A stretch of DNA of 64,000 nt from Methylotenera versatilis 301 (GCF_000093025.1 NC_014207.1:496001-560000), one strand, 5' to 3'. Positions 28,901 through 36,295 are shown, numbered from the stretch's first letter. Made by a program: numbers and translations. The notes: generated by a model not told the origin, from the letters alone.

Positions 28901-31900
28901 GTCGGCTTCACTGGCGGTGGCGGTAACGGTGCCACAGCAACGGCTACAGTGAGTGGCGCTTCCGTAGCCTCAGTGATCTTGCTGACTGGTGGTTCTGGGT
29001 ACGCAGGAATACCAACGATTGGGTTCACTGGCGGTAGTGGTAGCGGCGCTTCTGCAACTGCAGCAACTGCAGCCTCTGGTAATCTAACAATTACAGCACT
29101 TGGGGCTAAGCAGGTGCAGAATCCAAACTACTCTGGCCCTAATGCAACATCTGCACCCTACAACCAAAAGACTATCATCAGACACTATGATTTTGGTAGT
29201 AGCGCAGGTTCCGTTGCACTGGTTGGCAATGACGGCGTTGCTCGTCCATTGACTGGCGTGACATGGAGCAATGATACGATTACAGGTACGGTGCCTAATG
29301 GTTTGCCTAACTGTACTGTACAACAACGTAATCAACCAGCTTCTAAGTGTGGACAGTTAGTGATTACCCGTTCCGATAATGGTAAACAATCGATAGACGC
29401 GATTACTGTGACGGTTGGCGGTAGCTCACCTTGGTTCGTGACTGAGCAAGGTGTGACCGCGCCTGGCGGTAAGTCTGTGAAAGATTACACGGCTAATTTT
29501 GGCCGCTTTGGCTTCAGCCCAATCCAGACTGCGCTTGACAGTGCTGAACCAGGAGACTTGGTGATTGTCGGTCCAGGCACATATCGCGAAAACTTGATCA
29601 TGTGGAAGCCGGTACGCTTGCAAGGTGTGGGCGCGGGCTCTGTCACTGTTAATGCTGACGCACATCCTGCAGGTAAAATGGATCAGTGGCGTCGTCAGGT
29701 GGATTGTGTCTTCGGACTTACGCTAAGCGGTGTGCCTAATTTAGGTAATAGCAGCGCTGCTTTCGATCCAAACGGTCAGTACTCTTGCCCATCCGCAATG
29801 CACCAACGTGGAGACCGCATCCCATTTGAGGCCATCACAGGATGGGATGCTTCGGGCAATGGTAACCTCGCCCAAGTGCTGCAAGAGCCTACTCTGATGG
29901 GTGCCTATGAAGGTGCTGGCATCACAGTGCTGGGTCGCGGTGTTCGCATTCCGAATGGTAGTACCGACTTCTGGGGTGCTGCTGATCCTACTGCTGCTGG
30001 AGCATTCCCTTCTGGAAGCCAATGGCTCAGCGGTGGTAACAATGACTGTCGCGCCGACAGTACTCTGACCAACGGTTTGGATTACGGAACCAGTAACTAC
30101 TACTGCAACCCATCCCGCATTGATGGTCTGTCTGTCCTCAATAGCTCACAAGGCGGCGGCGGTTTGTTTGTCCACGGCTGGGGGCATAACCTTGAAATTG
30201 CGAATACTCGCATATCGGGTAACCACGGGACGCTTGCTGGCGCGATTAATTTAGGTAACGGTGAGACACCACCAGTATTTGTTAATGATGGTGTGATCTG
30301 TGGTGCTGGTGCAGCCGGTGATGCTTGCCCTCCACTCAACGGCACGCCTGTGGGTGCAACGATTCCATTCGCTTTCGATGTGAACGTACGCATACACCAC
30401 AATATGCTTTACAACAATGCTTCTATCGGCGATGCGCTGTTCACGGGCACTCCAGCTGGTGCTGGTGGCGTCACAGTGAGTGCGGGTGGCGATAACTACC
30501 AGATTGACCATAACTGGATCGCTGGTAACCTTTCCACTGGCGATGGTGGCGGCTTGCAAACACTGGGTGTGAGCTTTAATGGCAAGATCAACAACAACTA
30601 CATCTTGTTCAACCAAAGTACCAATCCAACTCTGCCTACGAATGGCGGTGGTGTTGTCATCCAAGGCGCTAACGAACCACGTACCTTCCAAGGTGCTGAG
30701 TGCGGCGGAACCACCGATCACGACTGCCCTCCTGGTCTGGGTGATGGTACAGGTGCTGGTCTGGTCATCGATGCCAATCTTATTCTGGGTAATAGTGCCG
30801 AGAGCGGTAGTGGCGGTGGCTTACGCTTACAACAAGTAAACGGCAGCGAGATGATTGCCTTCCCGACCAATAATACACGTTGGTACGGCGTGACTGTCAC
30901 CAACAACATCATCGCTAATAATGTTGCTGGTTGGGATGGCGGTGGTGTGTCGATTGAAGATGCGTTGAAAGTGAACTTCACCAACAATACAGTGGTGTCA
31001 AACGATACGACTGCATCAGCTGGTTCACTCTTCAAAACGCTAGGTGCAATCAATGCTTCGTCTCCACCTCCAGGTTGCACACCGACAACGGATCCGAATG
31101 CACCACAGAATCCTAACTGTCTTGGTGTTGACGCACCGCACGGTCCACAACCAGCTGGCTTGGTAGTGATGGCAAATACCATTAACCTGCGTGATGCGAT
31201 TGCCGGGTTGGCAAATCAAAACGTGAGCTGCCCAACAATCCAGACTGTGGCAAATCTTGCTAGCATAGTGCGTGTCAGTGGAACAGTCACAGTGACAACC
31301 GCTACGCCGGTAACGCTTCATGTTGGTGACATTATCAGCATTGCAGTCAATAACGGAGGCGGTAATTTTAATGGGACAAAAACGGTGGCTTCTACTCCTG
31401 ACAGCACTCATTTCACCTATCTACAAGGAAGTGGCAATACTGCTCAGATTAATAACCGTGGAACCGTGACGTATAACTCTGGTAACCCTTATCCAGTTGC
31501 CAGTGGGGTCAATGCAACCTGTAAGAAAGTGTCATTGCCAATCATGACCAACAATATCATCTGGCAAAACCGTTCTTTCAGCGTTGATATTGTTTCGCCA
31601 GGTACTGGTCTGCAATCGCAACAGAACTTAGTGGCATTAGCTCCGCAGTTGAATCAAACAGCGACAGGCGAGTGCGCGCAGGGTGCTAGTTATTGGGACT
31701 TCGGTCTTCGCACAGATGACGTTGCAGGTGGCACTATTCCAAGTGGTACTAAATTGACACTGAATAACTCTATCTACACGAATGATGTGCGTAATGTGAA
31801 TGTGGTATCGAGCATTTCTGCTAACAATCATGTGGGCGGAAGTTCACCGGTCATTGCACAGTTCTGTAACGGTGCAAGAACAGCGCCAGAGGGTTGTAAT

Positions 31901-32986
31901 CAGCTAGCTAGCGGACTTGGTCAGTCTTGCCACGGTTTCAATGTGCCTCCAGGTTCATCCGAAACTACAGGTTTGGCTGACGTGTTTGTGTTCAGTGGCA
32001 TCAGGCCAACGGCAACAGTGGATGAAGGTCATAACTGGTTGAATCTGTCCTATGGTCCTCTAACACTGAGTCGGCCAAATGTCTCAACTGCGACTGCAGC
32101 TGAACAAATGGTTGCATCTGCAGATATTGGAACTAAAAATGGTGCTTACTCGATTCCATCTACATCTGTTGCTGTCGATAATGGCAATACCAATGGCGCA
32201 CCAAGCAGAGATTTCTACGGAAATACTCGCGTTGGAGTGCCGGATATTGGTGCGGTTGAGGTGATTCCTGCAGCGATAGCAAGCGTAACTGGTGGCCCAC
32301 TCACCTTCAGTAATGTGGCGGTTGGTTCAACCAGTGCTGCGCAAACGCTGACATTGCAAAACACTGGCGGCGGGTCATTGACTGGCATAGGGGTTGCAGT
32401 GACAAGTCCATTCTCAAGAGCTGGTGGAACTTGTGGTGCAACGTTAGCAGCTAGTAGCAGCTGTACTATCACAGTGACATTTACGCCAACAGGAACAGCT
32501 GCGGCAACAGGCACAGTGACTATTACAGGTAGTGTCCCAGTCACTGGCTCGCCAGTTGCACTTAATGGGACTGGCGTTGCTCCAGTGACTTCTGCCACAT
32601 TAGCGCCTGCTTCATGGACTGTTTCTCAAGTACGAAACTGTCCGGGTACTGGTTTAGGGCAACTTGCTTGTGCGCTTGACCCAAGTCAGTCATTTACACT
32701 GACAAATACTGGCAATGTGACTCTGACAGGTATCACGACTGGTTCATTGTCTTCATCACCAGTGGCGAATGCAGCCAACTATGCAATTATTGGTACGGTG
32801 CTGGGTGTACAGCAATCAACATGTGGAACAACAGTGACCTCTCTGGCGCCCGGTGCGACCTGTACCGTAAGAGTACAGTTCAAGCCACTGACAGCGCAGG
32901 CAGCTGGAGCTAAGCCCGCAACGTTGAGTGTGACAGCAGGCGCAGCAGGGCTGAAAACATCCAGCTTGAATGGAACTGCAAATTGA
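22919..32986 (+). CDS. Giant (3355-residue) exported protein: copper-less oxidase module plus repeat stalk and beta-helix
   Basis: A signal peptide (residues 1-29) is followed by a two-domain multicopper-oxidase-like module (about 30-425) aligned with the two preceding proteins but without copper ligands (TSLVIVGQ, GTYLIESGTQ, RMHVPSV). Next are cadherin/Big-like domains (about 440-640), SdrD/Cna-B-like segments (for example DTNGDGVSQEDEPGLP near residue 1162), five Gly-rich GSGY repeats (about 1811-2056), a right-handed beta-helix (about 2195-3110; PGDLVIVGPGTYRENL, then many NN-rich turns), and two choice-of-anchor-D/Hydin-like domains at the C terminus. It is rich in Gly, Ser, Thr and Asn with many Cys. 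No CXXCH heme motif was seen. It resembles large MofA/OmpB-type surface proteins. Confidence 0.82.
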   Translation: MRAYNCKTSLIKSGLAAFILLLASSAALAATINLTAAPTQTKLPDGQTVPMWGYRCGTVDANAASATCAASNPAAGNNWSPVVITVPANAAGGLTINLTNNLSFATGSGTNTVPTSLVIVGQLGGGLGSAPARMPSPTHAAQGTTWPGTLGAPDPTACLPGADPAAAAAAGTFCPPAQAARVRSFGTEVAAGSSQVLTWSSLRPGTYLIESGTQPSIQGPMGLYGMLVVTDATYPGQAFDKDVPLLLSEIDQLQNTAVDTAVKTAGFSDGLVWNGQAGQCGDQSVHTCYPPAVNYDPRYYLINGVSFDRTNIGSSTFAGPAATVASGNVLLRFVNAGLRMHVPSVVNANMTLLAEDGNKLPGVPKVQSELLLPAGKTYDVTIQPTHSSGSYVPATYALFDRALSLSTNNQRDGGMQAYIAINGGAASGVGTNSPGGSSTTLSAVDKNYYCISGSTLAVSDPNKGVLAGVVGANGATLADSSALPVGATLAFQSDGTFTYTPPTTGTCAGAFSYLVNGTLSKTATITQCDASTPGCAALGGAPVANSDAYTSAIATQIKVASPGVLLNDTDPSGLPLKTAIVGTPAGGTVILNADGSFTATPTTAPTTAPVNVTFQYNAINTQNTVSTGPATVTLTFPTPSNLAVNVKDAKTGVAINDYRWIIEEDRTFWIDPKCQVNTGTGQRPDGCPPLPVESLGYNFHTANMPVIATGCVGDVSCEIGQAQQGTPVACDVGNGVCRTDAGKKIAVLPSQVALDPSKRYYISVLPGDGINTTLGGAGGPQNIGGKDVPFDIARDCGPFSGPTGAWEPGGPSALCGHAMGGAQISKEQVQQAAAGAGAPVNISLQQTPLPTAKISVFVFQDDNPLNGENDAGGGVDVIAPNEPGLSGFEIKLFDQAGGLGDATGQITYDMFNMPVSNSLAGTKDPVTGLDACPISTKSDGLVGMVPTCPKFESDGKTLSPLAGQVVVANLYPGLYEIVATPGHDRIARGEEWLQTNTLDGGKAHEAFIKPNEPGYFQEFGPGGYHVAIGFANPKIINNRKAAYCASLDCSHTLNVSVANTHMSRTPDQRTFSTHSYDHYGFTTCYVSVGPADTEDFAFQKCDADGKVTFTGMPNGTYKLTVFDQWNDIMLDGLVSTVVVNGDTTKEFPVTQWRTNLYTRTFIDTNGDGVSQEDEPGLPLVSTNIRYRDGSFGFFNSTDLKGYAGFNEVFPFMNWLVVDSYTTSYKSTATHVVYDAGGPVDGQDGGGSSTIAANLANTIENNSLPPALRVPGARYCASADCPAGDTAGGSTGRVDPAGTTTEGWQGLLGQNTFIEFAKKPFAKTENGGIMGHVIYASTRPFDDPALLLQLSWEPGVPRVQINLYQEGTAADGSKTLKLVDTTKTTSFDDWAQGFRSDGVPNMNCPGQDASSPFFATLKDSKMWLDPTKTALPNNSQFKCYDGWSQLNQAQPAPYDGLYKFPSVTSIDLATGLPTGTNCSICVNNPSGDGTKMLPAGKYVVEVIVPTGYELVKEEDKNILMGDVYVAPVTQQFAGLGSIFIMPDQAAVNAYYNKNNLIQSTTNNGAVPRHEGDTGTVEAFWACVGEKRIVPDFNSLFPGAGQAAPFAGALRPLCDRKEVILEDEMTALAKFYVFTSTHIAGHFTGMMTNDFASEFDPFSPQFGEKFGPPNLPVGLRDFNGNEVARVYSDQWGVYNGLFFSSYGVNPPNPTGYVPQMAIACMNDPGPIHSDPLNPNSPMITDPSYNPAYSNFCYETPFMPGFTAYMDTPVIPTQAFADGYNLPDTEYPDGTPAIKAVMGDGIGPWVAAAAGSRVVSSITLNSAGSGYSSAPTVTISGGGGSGAQAISTLTPSPIGALNLTNGGNGYALAPTVTFAGGGSGASAIANMGVGSVAVTSANGSYRGITTPVVTFSAPPCAINGTTCVLARGTATMSSNQLLNLNRRVTGISLTGGTNTRGSGYTSPPTVTFSTGPATATTSLNIRSLQLVSGGSGYVLPTVGFTGGGGNGATATATVSGASVASVILLTGGSGYAGIPTIGFTGGSGSGASATAATAASGNLTITALGAKQVQNPNYSGPNATSAPYNQKTIIRHYDFGSSAGSVALVGNDGVARPLTGVTWSNDTITGTVPNGLPNCTVQQRNQPASKCGQLVITRSDNGKQSIDAITVTVGGSSPWFVTEQGVTAPGGKSVKDYTANFGRFGFSPIQTALDSAEPGDLVIVGPGTYRENLIMWKPVRLQGVGAGSVTVNADAHPAGKMDQWRRQVDCVFGLTLSGVPNLGNSSAAFDPNGQYSCPSAMHQRGDRIPFEAITGWDASGNGNLAQVLQEPTLMGAYEGAGITVLGRGVRIPNGSTDFWGAADPTAAGAFPSGSQWLSGGNNDCRADSTLTNGLDYGTSNYYCNPSRIDGLSVLNSSQGGGGLFVHGWGHNLEIANTRISGNHGTLAGAINLGNGETPPVFVNDGVICGAGAAGDACPPLNGTPVGATIPFAFDVNVRIHHNMLYNNASIGDALFTGTPAGAGGVTVSAGGDNYQIDHNWIAGNLSTGDGGGLQTLGVSFNGKINNNYILFNQSTNPTLPTNGGGVVIQGANEPRTFQGAECGGTTDHDCPPGLGDGTGAGLVIDANLILGNSAESGSGGGLRLQQVNGSEMIAFPTNNTRWYGVTVTNNIIANNVAGWDGGGVSIEDALKVNFTNNTVVSNDTTASAGSLFKTLGAINASSPPPGCTPTTDPNAPQNPNCLGVDAPHGPQPAGLVVMANTINLRDAIAGLANQNVSCPTIQTVANLASIVRVSGTVTVTTATPVTLHVGDIISIAVNNGGGNFNGTKTVASTPDSTHFTYLQGSGNTAQINNRGTVTYNSGNPYPVASGVNATCKKVSLPIMTNNIIWQNRSFSVDIVSPGTGLQSQQNLVALAPQLNQTATGECAQGASYWDFGLRTDDVAGGTIPSGTKLTLNNSIYTNDVRNVNVVSSISANNHVGGSSPVIAQFCNGARTAPEGCNQLASGLGQSCHGFNVPPGSSETTGLADVFVFSGIRPTATVDEGHNWLNLSYGPLTLSRPNVSTATAAEQMVASADIGTKNGAYSIPSTSVAVDNGNTNGAPSRDFYGNTRVGVPDIGAVEVIPAAIASVTGGPLTFSNVAVGSTSAAQTLTLQNTGGGSLTGIGVAVTSPFSRAGGTCGATLAASSSCTITVTFTPTGTAAATGTVTITGSVPVTGSPVALNGTGVAPVTSATLAPASWTVSQVRNCPGTGLGQLACALDPSQSFTLTNTGNVTLTGITTGSLSSSPVANAANYAIIGTVLGVQQSTCGTTVTSLAPGATCTVRVQFKPLTAQAAGAKPATLSVTAGAAGLKTSSLNGTAN
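28350..29085 (+). repeat. Five-unit Gly-rich protein repeat (GSGY type) inside the giant gene
   Basis: Units start near 28377 (GSGYSSAPTVTISGGGGSG), 28498 (GNGYALAPTVTFAGGGSG), 28785 (GSGYTSPPTVTFSTG), 28878 (GSGYVLPTVGFTGGGGNG) and 28995 (GSGYAGIPTIGFTGGSGSG). Spacing is about 90-120 bases except for one longer gap of about 290 that holds a degenerate unit (ANGSYRGITTPVVTF). Each unit looks like a beta-hairpin followed by a Gly-rich turn. DNA identity between units is low, so the duplication is old or under amino-acid selection. Confidence 0.75.
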
Positions 32987-33031
32987 CGACACTGATTGAC
33001 ACAGGTAGATGAGATTCGTGACGATCGACTT

Positions 33032-33061
33032 CCCCTGAGGCAGGCACTAATGCCACAGGGG
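33032..33061 (+). terminator. Stem-loop between the giant gene and the downstream accessory genes
   Basis: CCCCTG-A-GGCA pairs with TGCC-A-CAGGGG around an 8-base loop, a strong GC-rich hairpin 46 bases after the giant gene's stop and 32 bases before the next ATG. No U-run follows. It may attenuate or protect the polycistronic message rather than end it fully. Confidence 0.5.
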
Positions 33062-33092
33062 GGTTGTGAATCTCAGAAAGAATATAAAGCAT

Positions 33093-33599
33093 ATGATGTT
33101 TGGAGAAATTAGAGTAGGTCGATTAGTCTGTTATCTAGTTTTGGTGCTTGCAATGACCAATCATGCTCCTAGTTATGCCAATACAGAGAAACAGGATTTG
33201 GGGATTCAAGCGCCAAATCCTCAGGTGCCAGCAGTTCAGTCTAGATACCGCGCCGTGCGAGGCGGCTTGGATGACCGCATCAAGGCACTTTCGCAAGCGC
33301 TCGATTTGGATGAGGTACAACAATCCAAGTTGAGGAAAGTGCTAGAGAGCCAGCGTGAGCAGGTGATGAAGGTTTGGAGTGATCCATCATTGCCAGCGGC
33401 CTATCGCATTAGTGCAACACAGGCGATTAGTAATGGAACAGCAGACCAGATTCGTGCATTGTTGAACGAAGAGCAGAGGAAAAAATACAACCCACCCAGA
33501 CGGTCGCATGAAGCTGCAACTGGCGCCAGTGAACGCAGTGTAGAAGATTGGATGGAGGTCGCCAAGCCTAAGCAGATTGAGGCCAGTCCAAACCCATAG
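33093..33599 (+). CDS. Exported LTXXQ/Spy-like helical protein
   Basis: From ATG 33093 the product is 168 residues with a signal peptide (LVCYLVLVLAMTNHAPSYA). The mature part has two helical pairs: RIKALSQALDLDEVQQSKLRKVL and DQIRALLNEEQRKKY, a pattern like the LTXXQ motif of Spy/CpxP/ZraP/CnrX periplasmic proteins, which act as chaperones or metal sensors. A GTG at 33066 in the same frame is a less likely start. It lies directly after the giant gene, so a role in keeping the large export substrate soluble in the periplasm is plausible but inferred. Confidence 0.65.
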   Translation: MMFGEIRVGRLVCYLVLVLAMTNHAPSYANTEKQDLGIQAPNPQVPAVQSRYRAVRGGLDDRIKALSQALDLDEVQQSKLRKVLESQREQVMKVWSDPSLPAAYRISATQAISNGTADQIRALLNEEQRKKYNPPRRSHEAATGASERSVEDWMEVAKPKQIEASPNP

Positions 33600-33647
33600 T
33601 GGATTTAGGGTGGCGTAGTTGTTGGAGTAGTTATTTGATATGAGTTT

Positions 33648-34058
33648 ATGGTCATTGGCGAATTTGTAGAAAAGAGTAAGGCGATGATGTTGAAACTTGG
33701 CGATATGTTTATCAGAGAATTATCAGAAAAGGCCGAGCTAGGTATGCCTAAGCAGCCACTCCAAACTGTTCGTATCATGTCAGCTACATTGCTTGTATGT
33801 GGCGTAATGCTAATGACAGCTTGGACTCAAGCTAAAGCAGAAGTGCCTGAAGCTGCACAAGTGACAAGTATTATCGATTCATCAGATGAGATGGACGTGG
33901 CTAAAGAAAAGCCGGAGAAAAAAGCGCAAGTTTCTCCCTATGTAAAAGCAAGCCGACAGCATGTGCAAGTGGACGAGCCAAATGAAGCACATAAGCGCTC
34001 GCTGGCAATTACGGTGGGCTTCCCAGGAGTTCCAAGCGGACAGGGCAAACGGCATTGA
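33648..34058 (+). CDS. Small exported or membrane-anchored protein, unknown
   Basis: A 136-residue protein with one hydrophobic segment (about residues 41-60, IMSATLLVCGVMLMTAW) that ends in QAKA, a possible late signal-peptide cleavage site, and a charged, low-complexity mature part (KEKPEKKAQ, VKASRQHVQVDEPNEAHKR). An alternative ATG at 33684 shortens the cytoplasmic N terminus. No family is recognised. Neighbours on both sides are exported proteins of the same locus. Confidence 0.5.
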   Translation: MVIGEFVEKSKAMMLKLGDMFIRELSEKAELGMPKQPLQTVRIMSATLLVCGVMLMTAWTQAKAEVPEAAQVTSIIDSSDEMDVAKEKPEKKAQVSPYVKASRQHVQVDEPNEAHKRSLAITVGFPGVPSGQGKRH

Positions 34059-34127
34059 GTTGATTTGGTCGGGCAAGTACAACAAACTTTACTGGCTTGT
34101 AGTGGTAATTCAGCAAAAGGTGAGCAT

Positions 34128-34631
34128 ATGACAAATGATTCAAAACTAGGCAGCATGGCAAAGCTATTCGGGCTGATAGTTGTATGTGGGTTGCTTACAT
34201 TGTCATTCATGGTTCAAGCCGAGCAAAGACATATTGGCGGCAGCACACACAAGACCTCGCCGTATCATCAAACCAAATTAACCGAGCGGGCGAAAGAATA
34301 TTATCAGGCTGTTTGGGGTGTGGATAATTTGAAGGTGAGCCAAACTGCGTCCGGCAACCTTATACGCTTTAGTTACCGCGTGGTCGAGCCTGCGCTTGCT
34401 AAGGCACTTGGTGATAATAAAGCCACGCCACGCATGTATGGGCTACGTAGCCGCGCGATGCTGGAGGTCCCAGTCATGGATAAAATTGGCCAATTGCGGC
34501 AAACCAACACGGTTGAAACTGGCAAGGAATATTGGATGGTATTTTCCAATAAGGGCAATATTGTCAAGTCTGGTGATCGTGTGAGTGTGTTAATTGGTTC
34601 GTTTCATGCTGATGGGTTGATGGTTGAGTAA
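34128..34631 (+). CDS. Exported protein of unknown function in the oxidase locus
   Basis: ATG 34128, preceded by AAAGGTGAG, gives 167 residues; the earlier TTG at 34065 is less likely. A signal peptide (LIVVCGLLTLSFMVQA) precedes a compact domain with YYQAVWGVDNLKVSQTASGNLIRFSYRVV and a C-terminal segment (GKEYWMVFSNKGNIVKSGDRVSVLIG) predicted to be mostly beta. I do not recognise a family. Position in the run of exported genes suggests a periplasmic or outer-membrane accessory to the oxidase complex. Confidence 0.6.
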   Translation: MTNDSKLGSMAKLFGLIVVCGLLTLSFMVQAEQRHIGGSTHKTSPYHQTKLTERAKEYYQAVWGVDNLKVSQTASGNLIRFSYRVVEPALAKALGDNKATPRMYGLRSRAMLEVPVMDKIGQLRQTNTVETGKEYWMVFSNKGNIVKSGDRVSVLIGSFHADGLMVE

Positions 34632-34668
34632 TGGCGCTACTAAAGCGCATAAACTGAGGATGGCTATT

Positions 34669-35454
34669 ATGAAAAAATTAATCTATATCACAGCTTGTTT
34701 GGCGCTTGTGAATGCTACCGCTGTACCGATTACATATGGTGCGCAAACAGCCGATATGACTGTGGCACAAATCGTGGAGAAAAACGCTAAGGCTCGCGGC
34801 GGACTTGAAGCTTGGCGCGCGGTGAGCAGTATGACCATGTCTGGCGAGATGGATGCTGGCGGCAAAAAGAATACCATGCTGCCATTTGTCATGAGCATGA
34901 AGCGACCTTACAAGAGTCGTTTAGAGATTCGTTTTCAGGATCAGCCGGCAGTGCAGGTTTACGATGGCACACAGGGTTGGAAAGTGAGACCTTTCTTGGG
35001 ACGTGATGACGTTGAGCCATTTAGCCCAGCCGAAGCTAAAGTGGCTAGTGGATGGCCGCAGCTGGACGGCCCTCTGATTAATTATGCTGCTAAGGGCACC
35101 AAGGTGGAATTGCAAGGCACTGAAGCCGTGGAAGGCAAAGATGCCTATAAGCTCAAGCTGACCATGAAAAATGGTGAGCAGCGTAACCTATGGATAGATG
35201 CTAGTAGCTTTCTGGAAGTGAAAATCGACGGTGATCCGCGCAAAATGGATGGAAAATTGCGTAATGTTGCTATTTACTATCGTGACTTTAAGAAAGTGAA
35301 TGGGCTTTCGGTTCCATACGTAACAGAGACCGTGGTCGATGGCGTCGGTCAGACGCATAAAATGAACATTCAGACTGTGACCTTGAATCCACCACTAGAC
35401 GACACAATCTTCGCAAAACCAAAGGTGAATCTGGCCACAACAACCGACCATTAG
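34669..35454 (+). CDS. LolA/LolB-fold periplasmic protein (first of tandem pair)
   Basis: From ATG 34669 (GAGG 8 bases upstream; TTG 34624 also in frame) this is 261 residues with a signal peptide (ITACLALVNATAVPITYGA). The mature domain has the outer-membrane-lipoprotein-sorting-like pattern: IVEKNAKARGGLEAWRAVSSM, then strands such as FVMSMKRPYKSRLEIRF, VYDGTQGWKV, a LWIDASSFLEVKIDG turn and the ending LNPPLDDTIFAKP. Family members form an open beta-barrel that carries hydrophobic ligands. The next gene is a clear paralogue. Confidence 0.75.
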   Translation: MKKLIYITACLALVNATAVPITYGAQTADMTVAQIVEKNAKARGGLEAWRAVSSMTMSGEMDAGGKKNTMLPFVMSMKRPYKSRLEIRFQDQPAVQVYDGTQGWKVRPFLGRDDVEPFSPAEAKVASGWPQLDGPLINYAAKGTKVELQGTEAVEGKDAYKLKLTMKNGEQRNLWIDASSFLEVKIDGDPRKMDGKLRNVAIYYRDFKKVNGLSVPYVTETVVDGVGQTHKMNIQTVTLNPPLDDTIFAKPKVNLATTTDH

Positions 35455-35467
35455 GTAGCGTGTGATA

Positions 35468-36295
35468 ATGAAACTTTTCTCAGCATTGGGTTTACTTGTA
35501 TGGCTTGCCATCCCATCCCATTCTTATGCTGACGAATTAATCACTACACCACTGCTAGATGCGTCCGAGATTATCAATAAGAATATCTCGGCTAGAGGTG
35601 GTTTGGAGGCATGGCAGAAAATCCAGACCATGGTCTGGATAGGCCATATTGAGAGTGCCCATGCCCCCATTGCCAAAATGCCGTTTGTCCTTGAAATGAA
35701 GCGTCCGAATAAGACGCGCTTTGAGATTAAAGCCCAAAACCAAAAAAGTGTACGCATTTTTGATGGCAATCAAGGGTGGAAAATGCGTCCAACAAGCAGT
35801 GGCAAGCCTGATTTGCAGCAATATACCAATGAAGAGTTGAGGTTTGCGCGAGATGAACCCAGTATTGGCGGCTTGCTAATGGGCTTGCAATCGAATGCTG
35901 CCGATGTGACATTGGACGGAGTAGAGGATGTTGCGGGTCAACAAGCCTACCGTCTGAGTATAAAATTGCCATCAGGCGTCACTCATCACGTCTGGGTCGA
36001 TACACACAGTTTTCTGGATATCAAATACGATCGCGAGTTCATCAATAAGCTTGGTCAGTCTGTGATGGTGCCGGTGTTTAATCGCAACTATCAGTCTATG
36101 GGTGGGTTGCAGGTGCCATTGTTGATAGAAACTGGAGAGGGCGCAACAGAGCCGCCTGATAAGCTGTTAATAGAAAAAGTATTGCTTAATCCACCTCTGG
36201 AAGAAAATATCTTTGCCAAACCGAGCGTTCCGCAACGTCGTAATGCAGTAACTGTTAACGCAGTTGCTGAAGAACGACCAGAGGATGTTAGGTAA
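35468..36295 (+). CDS. LolA/LolB-fold periplasmic protein (second of tandem pair)
   Basis: From ATG 35468 (GTG 35462 is also in frame) this is a 275-residue exported protein that repeats the plan of its upstream neighbour: IINKNISARGGLEAWQKIQTM, FVLEMKRPNKTRFEIKA, IFDGNQGWKMRP, HVWVDTHSFLDIKYD and LNPPLEENIFAKP. The pair arose by tandem duplication and has diverged widely. Its stop overlaps the next start as TAATG, so it is coupled to the cytochrome fusion gene. Confidence 0.75.
   Translation: MKLFSALGLLVWLAIPSHSYADELITTPLLDASEIINKNISARGGLEAWQKIQTMVWIGHIESAHAPIAKMPFVLEMKRPNKTRFEIKAQNQKSVRIFDGNQGWKMRPTSSGKPDLQQYTNEELRFARDEPSIGGLLMGLQSNAADVTLDGVEDVAGQQAYRLSIKLPSGVTHHVWVDTHSFLDIKYDREFINKLGQSVMVPVFNRNYQSMGGLQVPLLIETGEGATEPPDKLLIEKVLLNPPLEENIFAKPSVPQRRNAVTVNAVAEERPEDVR

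Noticed and set aside
28350-29085. Possible CRISPR or DNA-level tandem repeat
   Set aside because: Unit similarity is at the protein level only; spacing is irregular and no identical direct repeat of CRISPR length exists.
30251-31411. Several minus-strand open frames of 120-156 codons within the giant gene
   Set aside because: They overlap each other in different frames, give no recognisable protein pattern, and follow from the Gly/Ser/Thr-rich codon composition of the coding strand.
22919-32986. Giant protein as a multiheme cytochrome
   Set aside because: Despite many Cys no CXXCH motif was found; the CXXC cases (for example NCSICVNN) lack the His.
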